64,000 nt of DNA, taken from Amphiura filiformis (lineage: Eukaryota; Echinodermata; Ophiuroidea; Amphilepidida; Amphiuridae). Position 1 is the stretch's first letter; every line of letters starts with the position of its first letter. Under the pieces are notes generated by a model. It was not told the DNA's origin. It saw only the letters and a program-made list of their open reading frames with translations, and did not search any database. Position numbers and translations under genes: made by a program. The stretch is from contig NC_092642.1 in the NCBI RefSeq assembly GCF_039555335.1, positions 21,359,812-21,423,811 on the forward strand, in the 5' to 3' direction. Positions 11,699 through 24,016 of the stretch are shown here, in pieces.

Positions 11699-11879
11699 AA
11701 TTATTTCTATTGTTGTGAACAACAATTAATTCCACATTGCATTCTATAACATGTCTCAGTAGAGGCTATAACTGTCTCATTGTCTCCAGTAATAAAATAC
11801 AATGTTCATCATAAAAAGAGGAATACGATTCGGGAAATAATAGTACCGAACCTACGAGTTGAATTTGGCTTAAGGCGTG

Positions 11880-12250
11880 TCGGAGCCTTCGGGTAATATC
11901 TTTCCAATTTTGGTTATTTTGCTTAATAATACAGTTTACCACTGCATAGTAACAGACACCACTCCAACTGGCTTCAACATAACAGAATATAATGTGAATC
12001 TACCGAGGCAGAAAATCATATTGTTAGTAGTAACATTCATATTTCCTTGTTTCGTATCAATAAAACCGGTGTTATTCTTCAATTTGTTAAAGGGTCTATT
12101 CTTTAAAGGAGCATTTCGTGATTTCAACATATTTTTTTCAATATGTATTGACACTGACTGTCGACAGGCAGAAAATACATATTGAATAATTTATTTCGCA
12201 AACGATCGAATCTGCAAGAAATTATTATGTAGGTGACTAGGTCCCTACAT
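11880..12250. repeat. dispersed repeat family D, copy 1
   Basis: Similar to 13255-13730. Shared words include caccactccaact, atctaccgaggc, catttcgtgatttcaacat and aaacgatcgaatctgcaag. It is non-coding. Confidence 0.7.
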
Positions 12251-13254
12251 ACATGTAGGCCTATGCTGGTGTATTTACTATTGATATGACAAAATCTTAA
12301 CTCCTTGAATATATTGCGTTATTTTTGGTATTTGTAAAAAGCGTTTGTAAGGCTTGCACATGAATATATGTGTTGAAAGAATATGATGATCTTTAGTCCG
12401 CGTATTGAAAACCCAGCCTGCGTCTTGAAAACAAAAACTGACAAAATAATCGACTTTTCTTGAGTTGGTAACGTTAAAGAGGGTAATGAGCATGCGCAAA
12501 TCGTGATTTCAGCTGATGAATGGCAGGGGAGCATGCGTAGGCCTATGTATAGTGGGAAAGAAACGATATCTTTCTATCGTATAGGTGGTGTTCGTACAGG
12601 TACAGGTGGTGTGTTATACTTAGCCCGAGTGCTCGGCCTTTATCTCAAAACTATGCTGCTTACACTAAGAAACGTATAAAAAACGTATAAAAGACGTGTA
12701 AAGTTGTTCTCTAAAACATAGTTTTCTCAGTAATCAGATATCGCAGCGAGTGAAATGTTGGTGCATTGGATGTAGCTTAACATTTTCTTTGTGTGTTTAT
12801 ACACATTTTTAGAATACATTTGAAAATCCTTCGTTTAAAGCCTTTTTACCCACCATGTTCACAAGATCAAAAACGCGTTTCATGACGTTTTTTTTTTTTC
12901 AAATATGCGCCCCGTATAAAACCACGCCGAGTGATTGTTTTCTTCTTTTTTGTATTGTACTACAAATCGATCAAAGAAATAATGTTGCCATGGGGAAGAA
13001 CCAAATACAGTACCGATTAAATTTCAAAAGCCCGTTTTTGGGAAACATTTTCGAGAATCTTGATTGAGAAAAATTATCGATATATATTATCGATATCTTG
13101 ATTTCTTAACGGTCTGTCGATTACTCTACCATTTGATTTTCATTCAAAATTGAAGCTACTTTTGCAAAAAAACCGAGTTTTTTCGTCATCGATGCGACCG
13201 ATAATAATCAATAAATTTTGGATTTATAGGTAAAAACGCCGGGCAACAACGAAA
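12251..13254. other. intergenic; nothing recognised
   Basis: AT-rich unique-looking sequence with short overlapping open frames and no identifiable domain. A small palindromic stretch, tcgatatatattatcgata, lies at 13077-13095. Confidence 0.4.
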
Positions 13255-13730
13255 GTCGCCGCTAGCTCAGGCACCACTCCAACTCGCCTTAATCTACCGA
13301 GGCGGAAACCAATCATGTTAATTATTAGCATTCATAGTTCCTTATTCTTCAATGAGTTGAAGGGGTTATCTTTAGGGACCGTTCACAAACCCTTTTGACC
13401 CTTCTAAGGATGGGCCCTGAAAAAATGACCACAAATTTTCCTGGGAACATTGAGTTTATATGCTTTTCTATGGGGTGACCCATAATTTTGATGCTAAAAA
13501 GGGGGCCTGAAATTTTTGAGGTCTGTAAAGGGGGGGGGGGACCAAAAAAAATTTTGCGATGATTTTTTTGCATCAGCCCCCCCCCCCCTTAAAGGGACAT
13601 TTCGTGATTTCAACATCTTTTTTCAGTATGTATTGATACTGAGAAAATATATATTGAATTATTTCTTTGGCAAACGATCGAATCTGCAAGAAATGATTAT
13701 GTAGGGCCCCTACATACATTATGTAGTCCA
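13255..13730. repeat. dispersed repeat family D, copy 2, interrupted
   Basis: Matches 11880-12250 at its left (13255-13365) and right (13590-13730) parts. About 220 bp between them (starting tagggaccgttcacaaa and ending in a C-run) looks like a separate inserted repeat. Confidence 0.65.
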
Positions 13731-13816
13731 AGGTTTTTGATGTCTCAACTCTTTCAAACTTGGCATGGTGGAAAAGTCCATTGTCCATCATTGCTGATTA
13801 CCAGACTTATAGTGCT

Positions 13817-14052
13817 CGTACCCGTACTCGAGTCCCAATTTCCATACCCGTACCCGTACTTATACCCATGGCTTTGGACCCGTACTCGTACATGTACTCA
13901 TGCCCTATTTTGTCTTCGGACTCATGGACTGGGACGGTGGGACCCGTACCCGTACCCGTACTCATGGCCTGGGACCCGGACCCATACTCATGGCATGGGA
14001 CCCGTACCTGTATTCATGGTCCGGGACACGTACCCGTACCCATGGGTACCAT
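13817..14052. repeat. degenerate CCCGTA minisatellite, block 1
   Basis: Repeating variants of acccgtacccgtactc and gggacccgtaccc. Translation gives PYPYPY-like frames, which are artefacts of the repeat. Confidence 0.85.
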
Positions 14053-14889
14053 ACAGTATATGGCTACACAAATGCAGGAAATCCCACTGTGAGTCCTCTG
14101 ATCATAATCAAAACAAATAGGTTACATCATGGATGGGGTTGGGTGGGGAGTATCGCATGGATCCAGATAGCAAGCTATAGCAAGTGCCCTTAATTTTATT
14201 TTAACCTGGTCCTGGGCCCTGAAAAAGGTAAATCCAGCCCTGGCTACACAAAATGTACATGAATGCTACACACATGTCATTGTAACAGCCTGTGCACACA
14301 CCCCTACATGTATGATACATGTCTCATTCACACAATGACTGATCAATACAGAAAAAAAAACCCAGCAAACTGGGAAAACATTTCGAGATATCTTTTTTTG
14401 TGGTGAATTTCAAGTTATCATGTTAAAATATCATTATTATAGCTTTTATTAATCATTTTGATTATTCCCCATCCAAATACACTCCTCTACATGCTGCACA
14501 CATGAAGAACTACATTGCAATGTGACTGACTGGTGTGAGCATTTCCACCAGCCACATCATGACATGTACTTCTTGTGCCCAGGCTTGGGCTTGTGCATCT
14601 GAGTCAAATGAATAGAGAGGTTCTTACCATATACAGAAATTTGGGATGTATATGAATTTTAAAATATTAATAAAACATGGATATAATTATCCAGATGTGC
14701 ATAATAAGACTCGAAAGCTACATCATTGCTAAATATATGTTGAAATTAGTATTGCACAGTCTGGCTGTCCATACTGTACACAGACATAGCTTTTTCACTT
14801 GCATCCCAAAATATGCCACCTTTAGGCTAGATTCACTATGACCACCAATATTTGATCTCTTTTTGTACTTGATTAATTTTATTTGTTTA
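14053..14889. other. spacer between minisatellite blocks; nothing recognised
   Basis: AT-rich, with no domain-bearing open frame or RNA gene seen. Confidence 0.4.
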
Positions 14890-15147
14890 TACCCATACCC
14901 ATAATAGGACCCATACAAGTACTTGAAGTCCCAATTTCCATACCACTACTGGACCAGTACCCGTACTCGAGTCCCAATTTCCGTACCCATTCGTACCCGT
15001 ACCCGTGGCTCCATACTCTATTTTGGAATGGACCCGTACTGAATACTCATGGCTAGGGATCCGTACCCGTACCCTTACCCATGACCTGAAATCCGTACCC
15101 GTGCAAGTATAGTCCGGGACACGCACCCGTACCCATACTCATGGCGG
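14890..15147. repeat. degenerate CCCGTA minisatellite, block 2
   Basis: Same unit family and same orientation as 13817-14052. Both blocks share the phrase tactcgagtcccaatttcc. Confidence 0.85.
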
Positions 15148-15326
15148 GTCCTAATGGCAATACTACAAGTCTGACTGATTACTGATTTCCACAATGCACT
15201 GGATGGAGCACATAGATTCATAAATTAATATTATGTACTCTCACTGGGATTTTAATTTCAAAAAAGTACAAATTCATGCAAATTGGGCTATCAAGTTGAC
15301 AGCTGGTATCATGAGCATATAAAACG

Positions 15327-15528
15327 TGACTCGAAATGACTCGACAAAATATATCCGACTCGACTCGACTCGACTCGACAGAATGGCCTGACTCGACTCG
15401 ACTCGACTGACAACTTCAAATGACTCGACTCGACTCGGACTCGAAGGCTTCATGACTCGACTCGACTCGAGACTCGAGGGCTCGATGACTCGACTCGACT
15501 CGGACTCGACTTTCAGTGACTCGACTAC
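15327..15528. repeat. ACTCG pentanucleotide satellite-like block
   Basis: Tandem and near-tandem gactcgactcgactc runs broken by short unique spacers. Confidence 0.9.
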
Positions 15529-16624
15529 AAGTCTGCTATTTATACCATCGGACTACAAACTATCTTTGCATAAATTGTACACCCGTGCACTAGTAAAAAA
15601 TCCCTTTAAAAGGGAAAGCCAGCCTCAATGTAGAAGAGGTCTTGTAATTAGTTTGGGTCACCGTAAAAGGCATTTTTAGGATCACGCTTACATCCAATTT
15701 ACATGACAGTCCTCCAAACCATCAATAATGAGAACATGCACACTGAAACAGCATGTTTCATTCATTACTCCAAATTGTTTCGTCTTTTTGTCTTTTGTGC
15801 TTTTTACCTATGCCTATTATTAATATTAAGAAATACATTGCAGTTTTTAGTTTATTCGCTATATAAACTCACCTTACATGGACATTTATATTTTATATTA
15901 ATTCGCAATGTATAGTTTACTAAATTATATAAATATATACTAGATAGTGTCAAGCACATAAAGGACTGATTACTCACTACCATGACTACAAATGATCTTC
16001 ACTTTTAGACTGTATTTTTCTGATTGTGTTGATTGTTAGTCCGAAACTCCTCCGAAGCTATGGACATGGCATCTTACCTACTCCGTTTAATAATAATCTA
16101 CATTATGTGTTTTCTCTTCAATCATTTTCATCATGTTGAATGTAATTTTATGAAGTGTCATTTTATTTATAATTAATAAATTAAGACAATAATTTGTTTA
16201 TTTTCTATAAGTGCATGTCAAATGGGTACATTGTTCAATACTATAGGCCTACATTTATAAATTATGCCCATATTATAGCTAGCTAGGACCTAAAAATGTT
16301 TATCCATAAAACGATACAGGATAGCATAGATAATTACTTGAACAATACTTGTAATTGTATATTCTAATTTCAAAACAATAACATCAACTGACCGCAGGTA
16401 ATTGCGCAACTTGCAGAATATTAAAGGAAGATTACCGATATGTTTGCAGAATGATTTCTTTAATTTATCATCAATTACACGTACATCATTATATTTTATG
16501 TCCCAAATATAATTTCAGACCATCTCTTGCCATCAAATACTATCAAAGAAAATAATATATCAAAAGCATTATTCATACTTCACATGGAATCAATACTGTC
16601 CCGGTCCATCCCTTTTTAAAGGGA
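15529..16624. other. intergenic; nothing recognised
   Basis: AT-rich sequence. A 70-codon hydrophobic frame at 15703-15915 has no supporting context and is not called. Confidence 0.4.
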
Positions 16625-17853
16625 TTTTTATCTCTACACAGTCTGTGTTTACACTAAGCGGTTGAGTGCATAGCATCATAAGAGCTGTGTGAGCTTCTAG
16701 CTGGTGACTAGTGGAAAATACGGCATCTGTGATTGGTTTTTGTCAAAACCCCGAATGTTCCCTTCATCCAATCAGAAAAGTTTTTATATCGAACGAAAGC
16801 TAACACTTCCCGCTAAAAAAACTGTTTTCATTACGTCAACAGATGCCGTAATACAATGTTTATAGCAAGGCGAATGTGGTACGTTTGTTGAAAACGGCCT
16901 ATTCACGCACAATTTTTGACCAAGATGAAGGTTTTAAAAGTCAAAACCTCGGTTCATCCTTACAATAATTTGCAAATTTTATGTCATTAAATGAAAGAGC
17001 ACGCTTATATTGTCCATATACTACACTGTAAAGTATTAATTAATCAAAAAAGTGGTCTAATTGGACTAATTTAAAATTTGTCATGAAAGATTGTTTTCAT
17101 ATCAATTTGTAAGCGCTCTTTAGCAAAGTCATAGTTCATTGAATTTACAACCGTATGACAAAACAGGCGAAAATAGTAACTTTTTGCACAAGTTTTGCAA
17201 TTTAAAGAGAACTGGCAATTGCTCATTCTAGTGACGCTAGTATATGGACAATATAAGTGTGCTTTTTCATTTAATGACGTAAAATTTGAAAAATATTGTA
17301 AGAAACCTAAATTTTGGTCAAAAATGCGCTTGGATAGGTAGTTTTCAACAGATTTACCACATTCGCCTTGCTATAACATTAAATTGCGTTAACTGTTGAC
17401 CTAGTAACGAAATGTGTTTTTAGGTGGAAGTGTTGGCTTTCGTTTGATATAAAAAGAATTCTGATTGGATGAAGGGAACACTTGAGGTTTCGACAAAAAA
17501 CCAATCAAAAAGGCCGAAGCTCCACAGCTCTTACGATGGTATGCACTCAACCGTGTAGTGTAATCAAAAACTGTGTGGAGATAATTCACTGCTTGCTAGC
17601 GAGCTCTTGGACGAAAATATGTGCTCAGGTGTATCGAGGTGGAAACTGTGCGACGTTTTTGTATAGAAACCTTTCCATATGAATTCAAGAAATGCTGCTG
17701 AAATTGTGTATTTGTAATGCCAAAAGAATATTAATAACATTTCACATCAATTTGCATCATTTTACAATATTTTTATGACTTAAAATGTGTACAAAATATC
17801 AAATTGCATGACTAATCATTGATTTAATTAGTCATTTACGTGAATTACGAATT

Positions 17854-17939
17854 AAATTACTAATTGAATGACTAATTATTGATAAAAAATAATATGTGAT
17901 TACGAATTGATCAATAATTAGTCATTCAATTAGTAATTT
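17854..17939. repeat. perfect 30-bp palindrome arms with 26-bp loop
   Basis: The left arm 17854-17883 and right arm 17910-17939 are exact reverse complements. They lie within a wider AT-rich tract (17790-18040) built from tgactaatt/aattagtca words. Confidence 0.9.
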
Positions 17940-18231
17940 GATTAATGGATAGTCACTAATTAGTCATTCACGAGATAATTTAATTAGTAATCAACGTAAA
18001 TAACTAATTGAATCACGAATTCTTAAGTCAATGATTAGTACAAGTTGACTATTTTAAGTCATGAAAATATTGCAAAATGATGCAAATTGATGTGAAATGT
18101 TACTTAATATTCTTTTGGATAATGAAGAAGGAGGTGGCCTATATGCTTCACCCTGGCAGGGCGTAAGACAATGCGAAACACAAATTAATAATGCGAGGAT
18201 CGGAAATAAACGATGCAAGCCCGAGAAATTA

Positions 18232-18485
18232 TAATTTAAATGACGTGATTGGGTCTCGAGCAAACTGGCATATGAAAATATTGAGAGAGAAAAATCAGGA
18301 CTCAGCAGGATTGCAACCCCGGTCATATGGATTACCGAGATTGCCAGAGCTTTACCGACTGTGAACAACCAGGTTATAGTCGGCTCTACCGGTAATCCAG
18401 CGACCGGGGTTCAATGGGGCTGAGTCCTGATTTTTTCTCTCTCAAAATTTTCATATGCCAGTTTGCTCGAGCCCCAATCACGTCA
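18232..18485. mobile_element. head-to-head pair of tRNA-derived SINE-like fragments
   Basis: On the minus strand, 18369 downward reads gtcggtaaagctctggcaat, then cggtaatcc and accggggttgcaatcc, resembling a tRNA A-box to B-box body (B-box consensus ggttcnantcc). The same body and tail (gctgagtcctgattttt, then catatgccagtttgctcgag) appears on the plus strand from about 18378. The shared tail lies in opposite orientations, giving a large hairpin. The tRNA species is not identifiable. Confidence 0.5.
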
Positions 18486-18876
18486 TTTTAATATTCTTTT
18501 GGCATTACAAATACACAATTTCAGCAGTATTTCTCGAATTAAAAAAATGTCTTGCATGACTAATTTTGAATTAGTCCAATAAGACCACTTTTGACCAATT
18601 AATTCTAACAGTGTAGATTCATTGCAATGAGCAGTGGCCAATTCTATTTAAATTGCAAATCTTGTGCAGAAAGTTACTATTTTCGCCTGTTTTGTCATAC
18701 GGTTGCAAAGTCAATGAACAATGTATTTGCTTAAAGAGTGCTTAGAAATTGATATGATAAAATGGAGATGGAGTTGGGCCCTTCTTCCTCTTAGTTATTC
18801 AATTGTTATTTGACTACTAATTAATATGACAATTTTTCTCACATTTACAATTATAATATTTATGATACAATTCCCG

Positions 18877-20250
18877 CGTGCAGGTGACACTAACACGGTA
18901 AGAAATCACGCCACTAAATCAAGCCCAACCCCATCTGAATGAAAAATATAGCAAAATTGTGTTTCCATTCATGGACCATACCTGGTTGATCTAAGGGACC
19001 GATCGTTATTTACGGCAGGGGGAGTGGGCGTTTTGGAAAAATTATCGACAAAAAAAATTGCGTTCCCCCATCACGTCCGCTCAAAATTTTGGACCCCCCC
19101 TTGTTTTCCCGAATTTCACAATTTAAAACAATCCTCCTGGTTCAACTAAAAATTTCGCGTTCCCCTCAAGACCCCCAAAAAATCAGGTTCCCCTTAAAAT
19201 GTCCATCCCCTGTCGTAAATAACGATCGCTCCTAAATGGGAAAAAATTGGAATGAAGGCTGATGTGCCCAATTTTTGTGATAGTTGTGCTCTGTGGCTTT
19301 TTTTCTACTATCTGGGCCTAAGTATAAAAAGAATTAAAATATTACAATTCTGATTTTTTAGGAACGCTTTTGGGTTCAATTCACCGAATGACGTCACAGC
19401 ATAGAAGCACTGTGTTGTAGCGATTAGTATAAGGGGGAACTGAATAGTAAGCTTCCGCGACCGGAAGTGCTACGTCTGTACAGTACCTTAGAAAACACAA
19501 AATTGAGGCCAAATATGTGCGTATTTCCACCAAAATGTGTGTATAACATCATTGTAGGATGTTATGTAAAAGCTGAGATGTTCTTGTTGCCCATGGATGC
19601 GAAAACAACCACTTGAATTGTGTTCCGTGATGTAAGATATCCCACAAAGCAATGCGTCGAGAACCAGATTTGAGAAGTGAAAAGCTTAAAAGCCTCGGCG
19701 CATGTATTTTCAAAGGCGACGCTTTCTTTTCGTGCCCCTTAAATTTACATCGTTTTCGAAGCACCACTGCAAAAAATCGAGCAGCTCAACTACCAAAATA
19801 TTGCAGATTCTAAGGTAAACTTGACAAAAGAGTGTTTTGAATGCATGAGGACGTGTTAGTCATGAGAAAATTACGAATTATTTTGTGCCTTTTTAACACA
19901 TAAAAGAATAATGAACTTGATTAGTGCTGTGATCAGGTAAGCTTATATACCCTGAGCGAGTTCAAATCCAAGATACAAGGTCAGCTTAGCCTAGCTAGGC
20001 CTGCGCTTTTCTTGGACGTATAGCAACGTTCTAGGCCAATGCCGAATAGGCCTATAGTGCGTTATTCTTTAATCAATCTGAATGAAGGATGTCAAGCAAT
20101 TAGGCCTATAAAGGCCTATTGCTTCTTTCAAGGCTCCAGATTAAAACTGTCCCTCGATGCCACCAATAGCGCTATTTCCTTCAGGCTTGCGTGCTCAATA
20201 AGATTGCATTATTGACGTCACAAACTTTTTAACAAAGCGTCTCATAGCAG
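18877..20250 (+). repeat. 1.37-kb duplicated segment, copy A (left of gap)
   Basis: Nearly identical to 20451-21833, differing by homopolymer-length changes and scattered substitutions. It ends precisely at the N gap with gtctcatagcag, the same word that precedes the snRNA array in copy B. This suggests an allelic (haplotype) duplication retained in the assembly, or a real flanking duplication. No gene is recognised inside it. Confidence 0.9.
18994..19234. mobile_element. TIR element in copy A
   Basis: Termini agggaccgatcgttatttac on the left and gtaaataacgatcgctcct on the right are inverted repeats of about 25 bp. The interior is C/A-rich with no transposase. Confidence 0.65.
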
Positions 20251-20450
20251 NNNNNNNNNNNNNNNNNNNNNNNNNNNNNNNNNNNNNNNNNNNNNNNNNN
20301 NNNNNNNNNNNNNNNNNNNNNNNNNNNNNNNNNNNNNNNNNNNNNNNNNNNNNNNNNNNNNNNNNNNNNNNNNNNNNNNNNNNNNNNNNNNNNNNNNNNN
20401 NNNNNNNNNNNNNNNNNNNNNNNNNNNNNNNNNNNNNNNNNNNNNNNNNN
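20251..20450. other. assembly gap (200 N)
   Basis: A run of exactly 200 N. The round size suggests a placeholder of unknown true length. It joins the end of copy A to the start of copy B of the duplicated segment. Confidence 0.99.
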
Positions 20451-21833
20451 CGTGCAGGTGACACTAACACGGTAAGAAATCACGCCACTAAATCAAGCCC
20501 AACCCCATCTGAATGAAAAATATAGCAAAATTGTGTTTCCATTCATTGGACCATACCTGGTTGATCTAAGGGACCGATCGTTATTTACGGCAGGGGAGTG
20601 GGCGTTTTGGAAAAATTATCGACAAAAAAATTCACGTTCCCCATCACGTCCGCTCAAAATTTTTGGACCCCCCCCCTTGTTTTCCCAATTTCACAATTTA
20701 AAACAATCCTCCTGGTTCAACTAAAAATTTCGCGGTCCCCCTCAAGACCCCAAAAAAAATCGGGTTCCCCCTTAAAATGTCCATCCCCCTGTCGTAAATA
20801 ACGATCGCTCCCTAAATGGGAAAAAATTGGAATGAAGGCTGATGTGCCCAATTTTTGTGATAGTTGTGCTCTGTGGCTTTTTTTCTACTATCTGGGCCTA
20901 AGTATAAAAAGAATTAAAATATTACAATTCTGATTTTTAGGAACGCTTTTGGGTTCAATTCACCGAAGGACGTCACGGCATAGAAGCACTGGGTTGTAGC
21001 GATTAGTAGAAGGGGGAACTGAATAGTAAGCTTCCGCGACCGGAAGTGCTACGTCTGTATAGTACCTTAGAAAACACCAAATTGAGGCCAAATATGTGCG
21101 TATTTCCACCAAAATGTGTGTATAACATCATTGTAGGATGTTATGTAAAAGCTGAGATGTTCTTGTTGCCCATGGATGCGAAAACAACCACTTGAATTGT
21201 GTTCCGTGATGTGTAAGATATCCCACAAAGCAATGCGTCGAGAACCAGATTTGAGAAGTGAAAAGCTTAAAAAGCCTCGGCGCATGTATTTTCAAAGGCG
21301 ACGCTTTCTTTTCGTGCCCCTTAAATTTACATCGTTTTCGAAGCACCACTGCAAAAAATCGAGCAGCTCAACTACCAAAATATTGCAGATTCTAAGGTAA
21401 ACTTGACAAAAGAGTGTTTTGAATGCATGAGGACGTGTTAGTCATGAGAAAATTACGAATTATTTTGTGCCTTTTAACACATAAAAGAATAATGAACTTG
21501 ATTAGTGCTGTGATCAGGTAAGCTTATATACCTGAGCGAGTTCAAATCCAAGATACAAGGTCAGCTTAGCCTAGCTAGGCCTGCGCTTTTCTTGGACGTA
21601 TAGCAATGTTCTAGGCCAATGCCGAATAGGCCTATAGTGAGTTATTCTTTAATCAATCTGAATGAAGGATGTCAAGCAATTAGGCCTATAAAGGCCTATT
21701 TAGCTTCTTCAAACTCCAGATTAAAACTTTTGTCCCTCGATGCCACCAATAGCGCTATTTCCTTCAGGCTTGCGTGCTCAATAAGATTGCATTATTGACG
21801 TCACAAACTTTTTAACAAAGCGTCTCATAGCAG
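20451..21833 (+). repeat. 1.38-kb duplicated segment, copy B (abuts the U6 array)
   Basis: Second copy of 18877-20250. It runs without a gap into the first array monomer at 21834. Frames on both strands at 21067-21400 are not maintained in copy A because of single-base differences, which argues against a conserved protein. Confidence 0.9.
20569..20813. mobile_element. TIR element in copy B
   Basis: Same element as 18994-19234, with right end cgatcgctccct matching the left end more completely than in copy A. Confidence 0.65.
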
Positions 21834-23611
21834 TATATAAGCCAAGTTTTAGGCCATTGGATACAGTTAAGTAGTTATGTTAACCAAGTTTGGTGACAAC
21901 GCACGTTAATTGAAATAGGCCCTATCAGCATATCATTTAAAGGATGTTCGCCAAATTATCACCGATAGCCCCTACATGAACGAATACATGAACTAATAGT
22001 TTCATTCCAGTGAACATAATGAACAAGTCAAAATTACACTTTTTAATTTTGTTTAATGTTTATAATTATGTCAAACTGATTAAAGTGCGGTGTCACGTTT
22101 TGCGCCAGTGAAGTAGCAGTTGTGAATGTTGACTTATTAGTTCATGAGTTTCATTCTAGTAAACCTTGTGTTTTTTGGTACCATACCTATAATTATATAA
22201 ATCTGCAGTTAATTCGACACATATCAGAAACATGACTTGCTATCATCCATCTCTCAAAATATAGTGGAAGACAATGACTTTCAGGATTTAGATTTCATAC
22301 AGCGTTTTACACACTAAAATATGTAGGCCTTAATCATGCGCTGTGCTAATCACTGAGTCACTGTGAGATTGTGTGATACTTTCTGTCCACGTTGTCGTTG
22401 AATTTATATTTAGGCCCCATATCACTGTGTGAAAACGGGAAATTGCATATTAAAAGCTGACAAACTGTACACTTTTTTAAACAAGGTGTAAATAAAATAA
22501 AACTGCAGTAAAATTACCACCACAAATTTTGGTTAAATCGCCCCATGACTTTCAGGATTTAGATTTCATACAGCGTTTTACACACTAAAATATGTAGGCC
22601 TTAATAATGCGCTGTGCTAATCACTGAGTCTATGTGAGATTGTGTGATACTTTCTGTCCACGTTGAATTTATATTTAGGCCCCTTATCACTGTGTGAAAA
22701 CGGAAATTGCATATTAAAAGCTGATAAACTTCACACTTTTTTAAACAAGGTGTAAATAAAATAAAACTGCATTAAAATCACCACCACAAATTTGGTTAAA
22801 TCGCCCCAACCATTAAAAACCCTTGGCTAATGTTTCAAACTTTTTAATGTCAACCTTATGTCAATTTCAATAGACAGCACATATCAGTAGACAGCACACT
22901 GTACAGTATTTCATTCAACAATGCTATCTTCAGTAGACAGCACACTGTGCAGTATTTCATTCAACAATGTTATCTTCAGTAGACAGCACACTGTGCAGTA
23001 TTTCATTCAACAATGTTATCTTCAGTAGACAGCACACTGTCCAGTATTTCATTCAACAATGTTATCTTCAGTAGACAGCACACTGTACAGTATTTCATTC
23101 AACAATGTTATCTTCAGTAGACAGCACACTGTACAGTATTTCATTCAACAATGTTATCTTCAGTAGACAGCACACTGTACAGATATTTCATTCAACAATG
23201 TTATCTTCAGTAGACAGCACACTGTGCAGTATTTCATTCAACAATGTTATCTTCAGTAGACAGCACACTGTGCAGTATTTCATTCAACAATGTTATCTTC
23301 AGTAGACAGCACACTGTACAGTATTTCATTCAACAATGTTATCTTCAGTAGACAGCACACTGTACAGTATTTCATTCAACAATGTTATCTTCAGTAGACA
23401 GCACACTGTACAGTATTTCATTCAACAATGTTATCTTCAGTAGACAGCACAATATCTATAAATTGAAACAATTGAAAATAAATTGAAACATTTGGTACGA
23501 AAATTGAAACATCGTGTTCCAAATTGTTCCAAATGTTTCAATTTTGTCAGAAATGATTCAAAAAAATATGGAACGCTTCACGATTTTGCGTGTCATCCTT
23601 GCGCAGGGGCC

Positions 23612-23642
<31 letters not shown>

Positions 23643-24016
23643 GGTATATGTGCTGCCGAAGCAAGCACGATAAAAGATAGCACGGACTTGATATTTATAT
23701 CATCAAAAGTATCGAACATATATTCCTTGGTGTCAAAACGTTGTTACAACGTGCTATTTTACCAATAATAACCAACAGAGGGCGCCCGACACTGACTAAC
23801 AGCCATTGCAGGTCACGATCCATTATATTACGTTTAAATTACCCGCCGCGGATTATGCGTGCCGAATCGGTAACTAGCGAAAGTCGTTTGCTCAAACGAG
23901 ATCTGCATGCACATCGACCAACTAACCTAGAGCTTTTGTGATTCATGAAGCACGAAATCAGTCGGTGACTATAATGCTGGGACACGGTAACCTTTTCGTT
24001 TGTCGTTTATGAACAC
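21834..24016 (-). repeat. U6 array monomer 1
   Basis: Left-most monomer. It starts exactly at the tatataag box, so the sequence normally upstream of that box is replaced by flanking DNA. Its minisatellite occupies 22871-23450 and one 46-bp unit has a 1-bp insertion (cagatatttc). Confidence 0.95.
23562..23668 (-). ncRNA. U6: U6 spliceosomal snRNA, copy 1
   Basis: The 107-nt gene matches U6 end to end: 5' stem-loop gtgcttgcttcggcagcac, the invariant acagaga box followed by agattagca, internal stem-loop region ggcccctgcgcaaggatgac, and 3' end cgttccatattttt with the T-run acting as Pol III terminator. U6 pairs with U4 and U2 and forms the catalytic core of the spliceosome. This copy has T26C (atatacc instead of atatact). 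Upstream TATA and PSE-position sequences are intact, so it is probably functional. Confidence 0.97.

Larger units (their letters stand above)
16625..18770. repeat. nest of inverted dispersed repeats (family C and others)
   Basis: Family C appears three times here: reversed at 16655-16920, direct at 17085-17665 and reversed at 18600-18750. Inside these, 17690-17790 is mirrored by 18050-18124 and again by 18488-18535 (shared ccaaaagaatatta). The words ggtctaattggactaatt and aattagtccaataagacc mark another inverted pair at about 17052 and 18566. The pattern suggests repeated insertion of foldback elements into each other. Confidence 0.65.

Noticed and set aside
13737-14193. PYPYPY-rich predicted peptides
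   Set aside because: Translation of the degenerate CCCGTA minisatellite in three frames; no gene structure.
15703-15915. 70-codon hydrophobic open frame
   Set aside because: AT-rich sequence produces hydrophobic frames by chance; no splice sites, homology or context supports it.
19549-21400. Basic 66-74 codon frames in the duplicated flank, considered as a zinc-finger or transposase fragment
   Set aside because: No Cys/His pattern could be matched, and the frames differ between the two copies because of single-base indels.
23105-23305. Repetitive peptide frames across the minisatellite
   Set aside because: 46 is not a multiple of 3, so the frame cycles and the peptides are artefacts.
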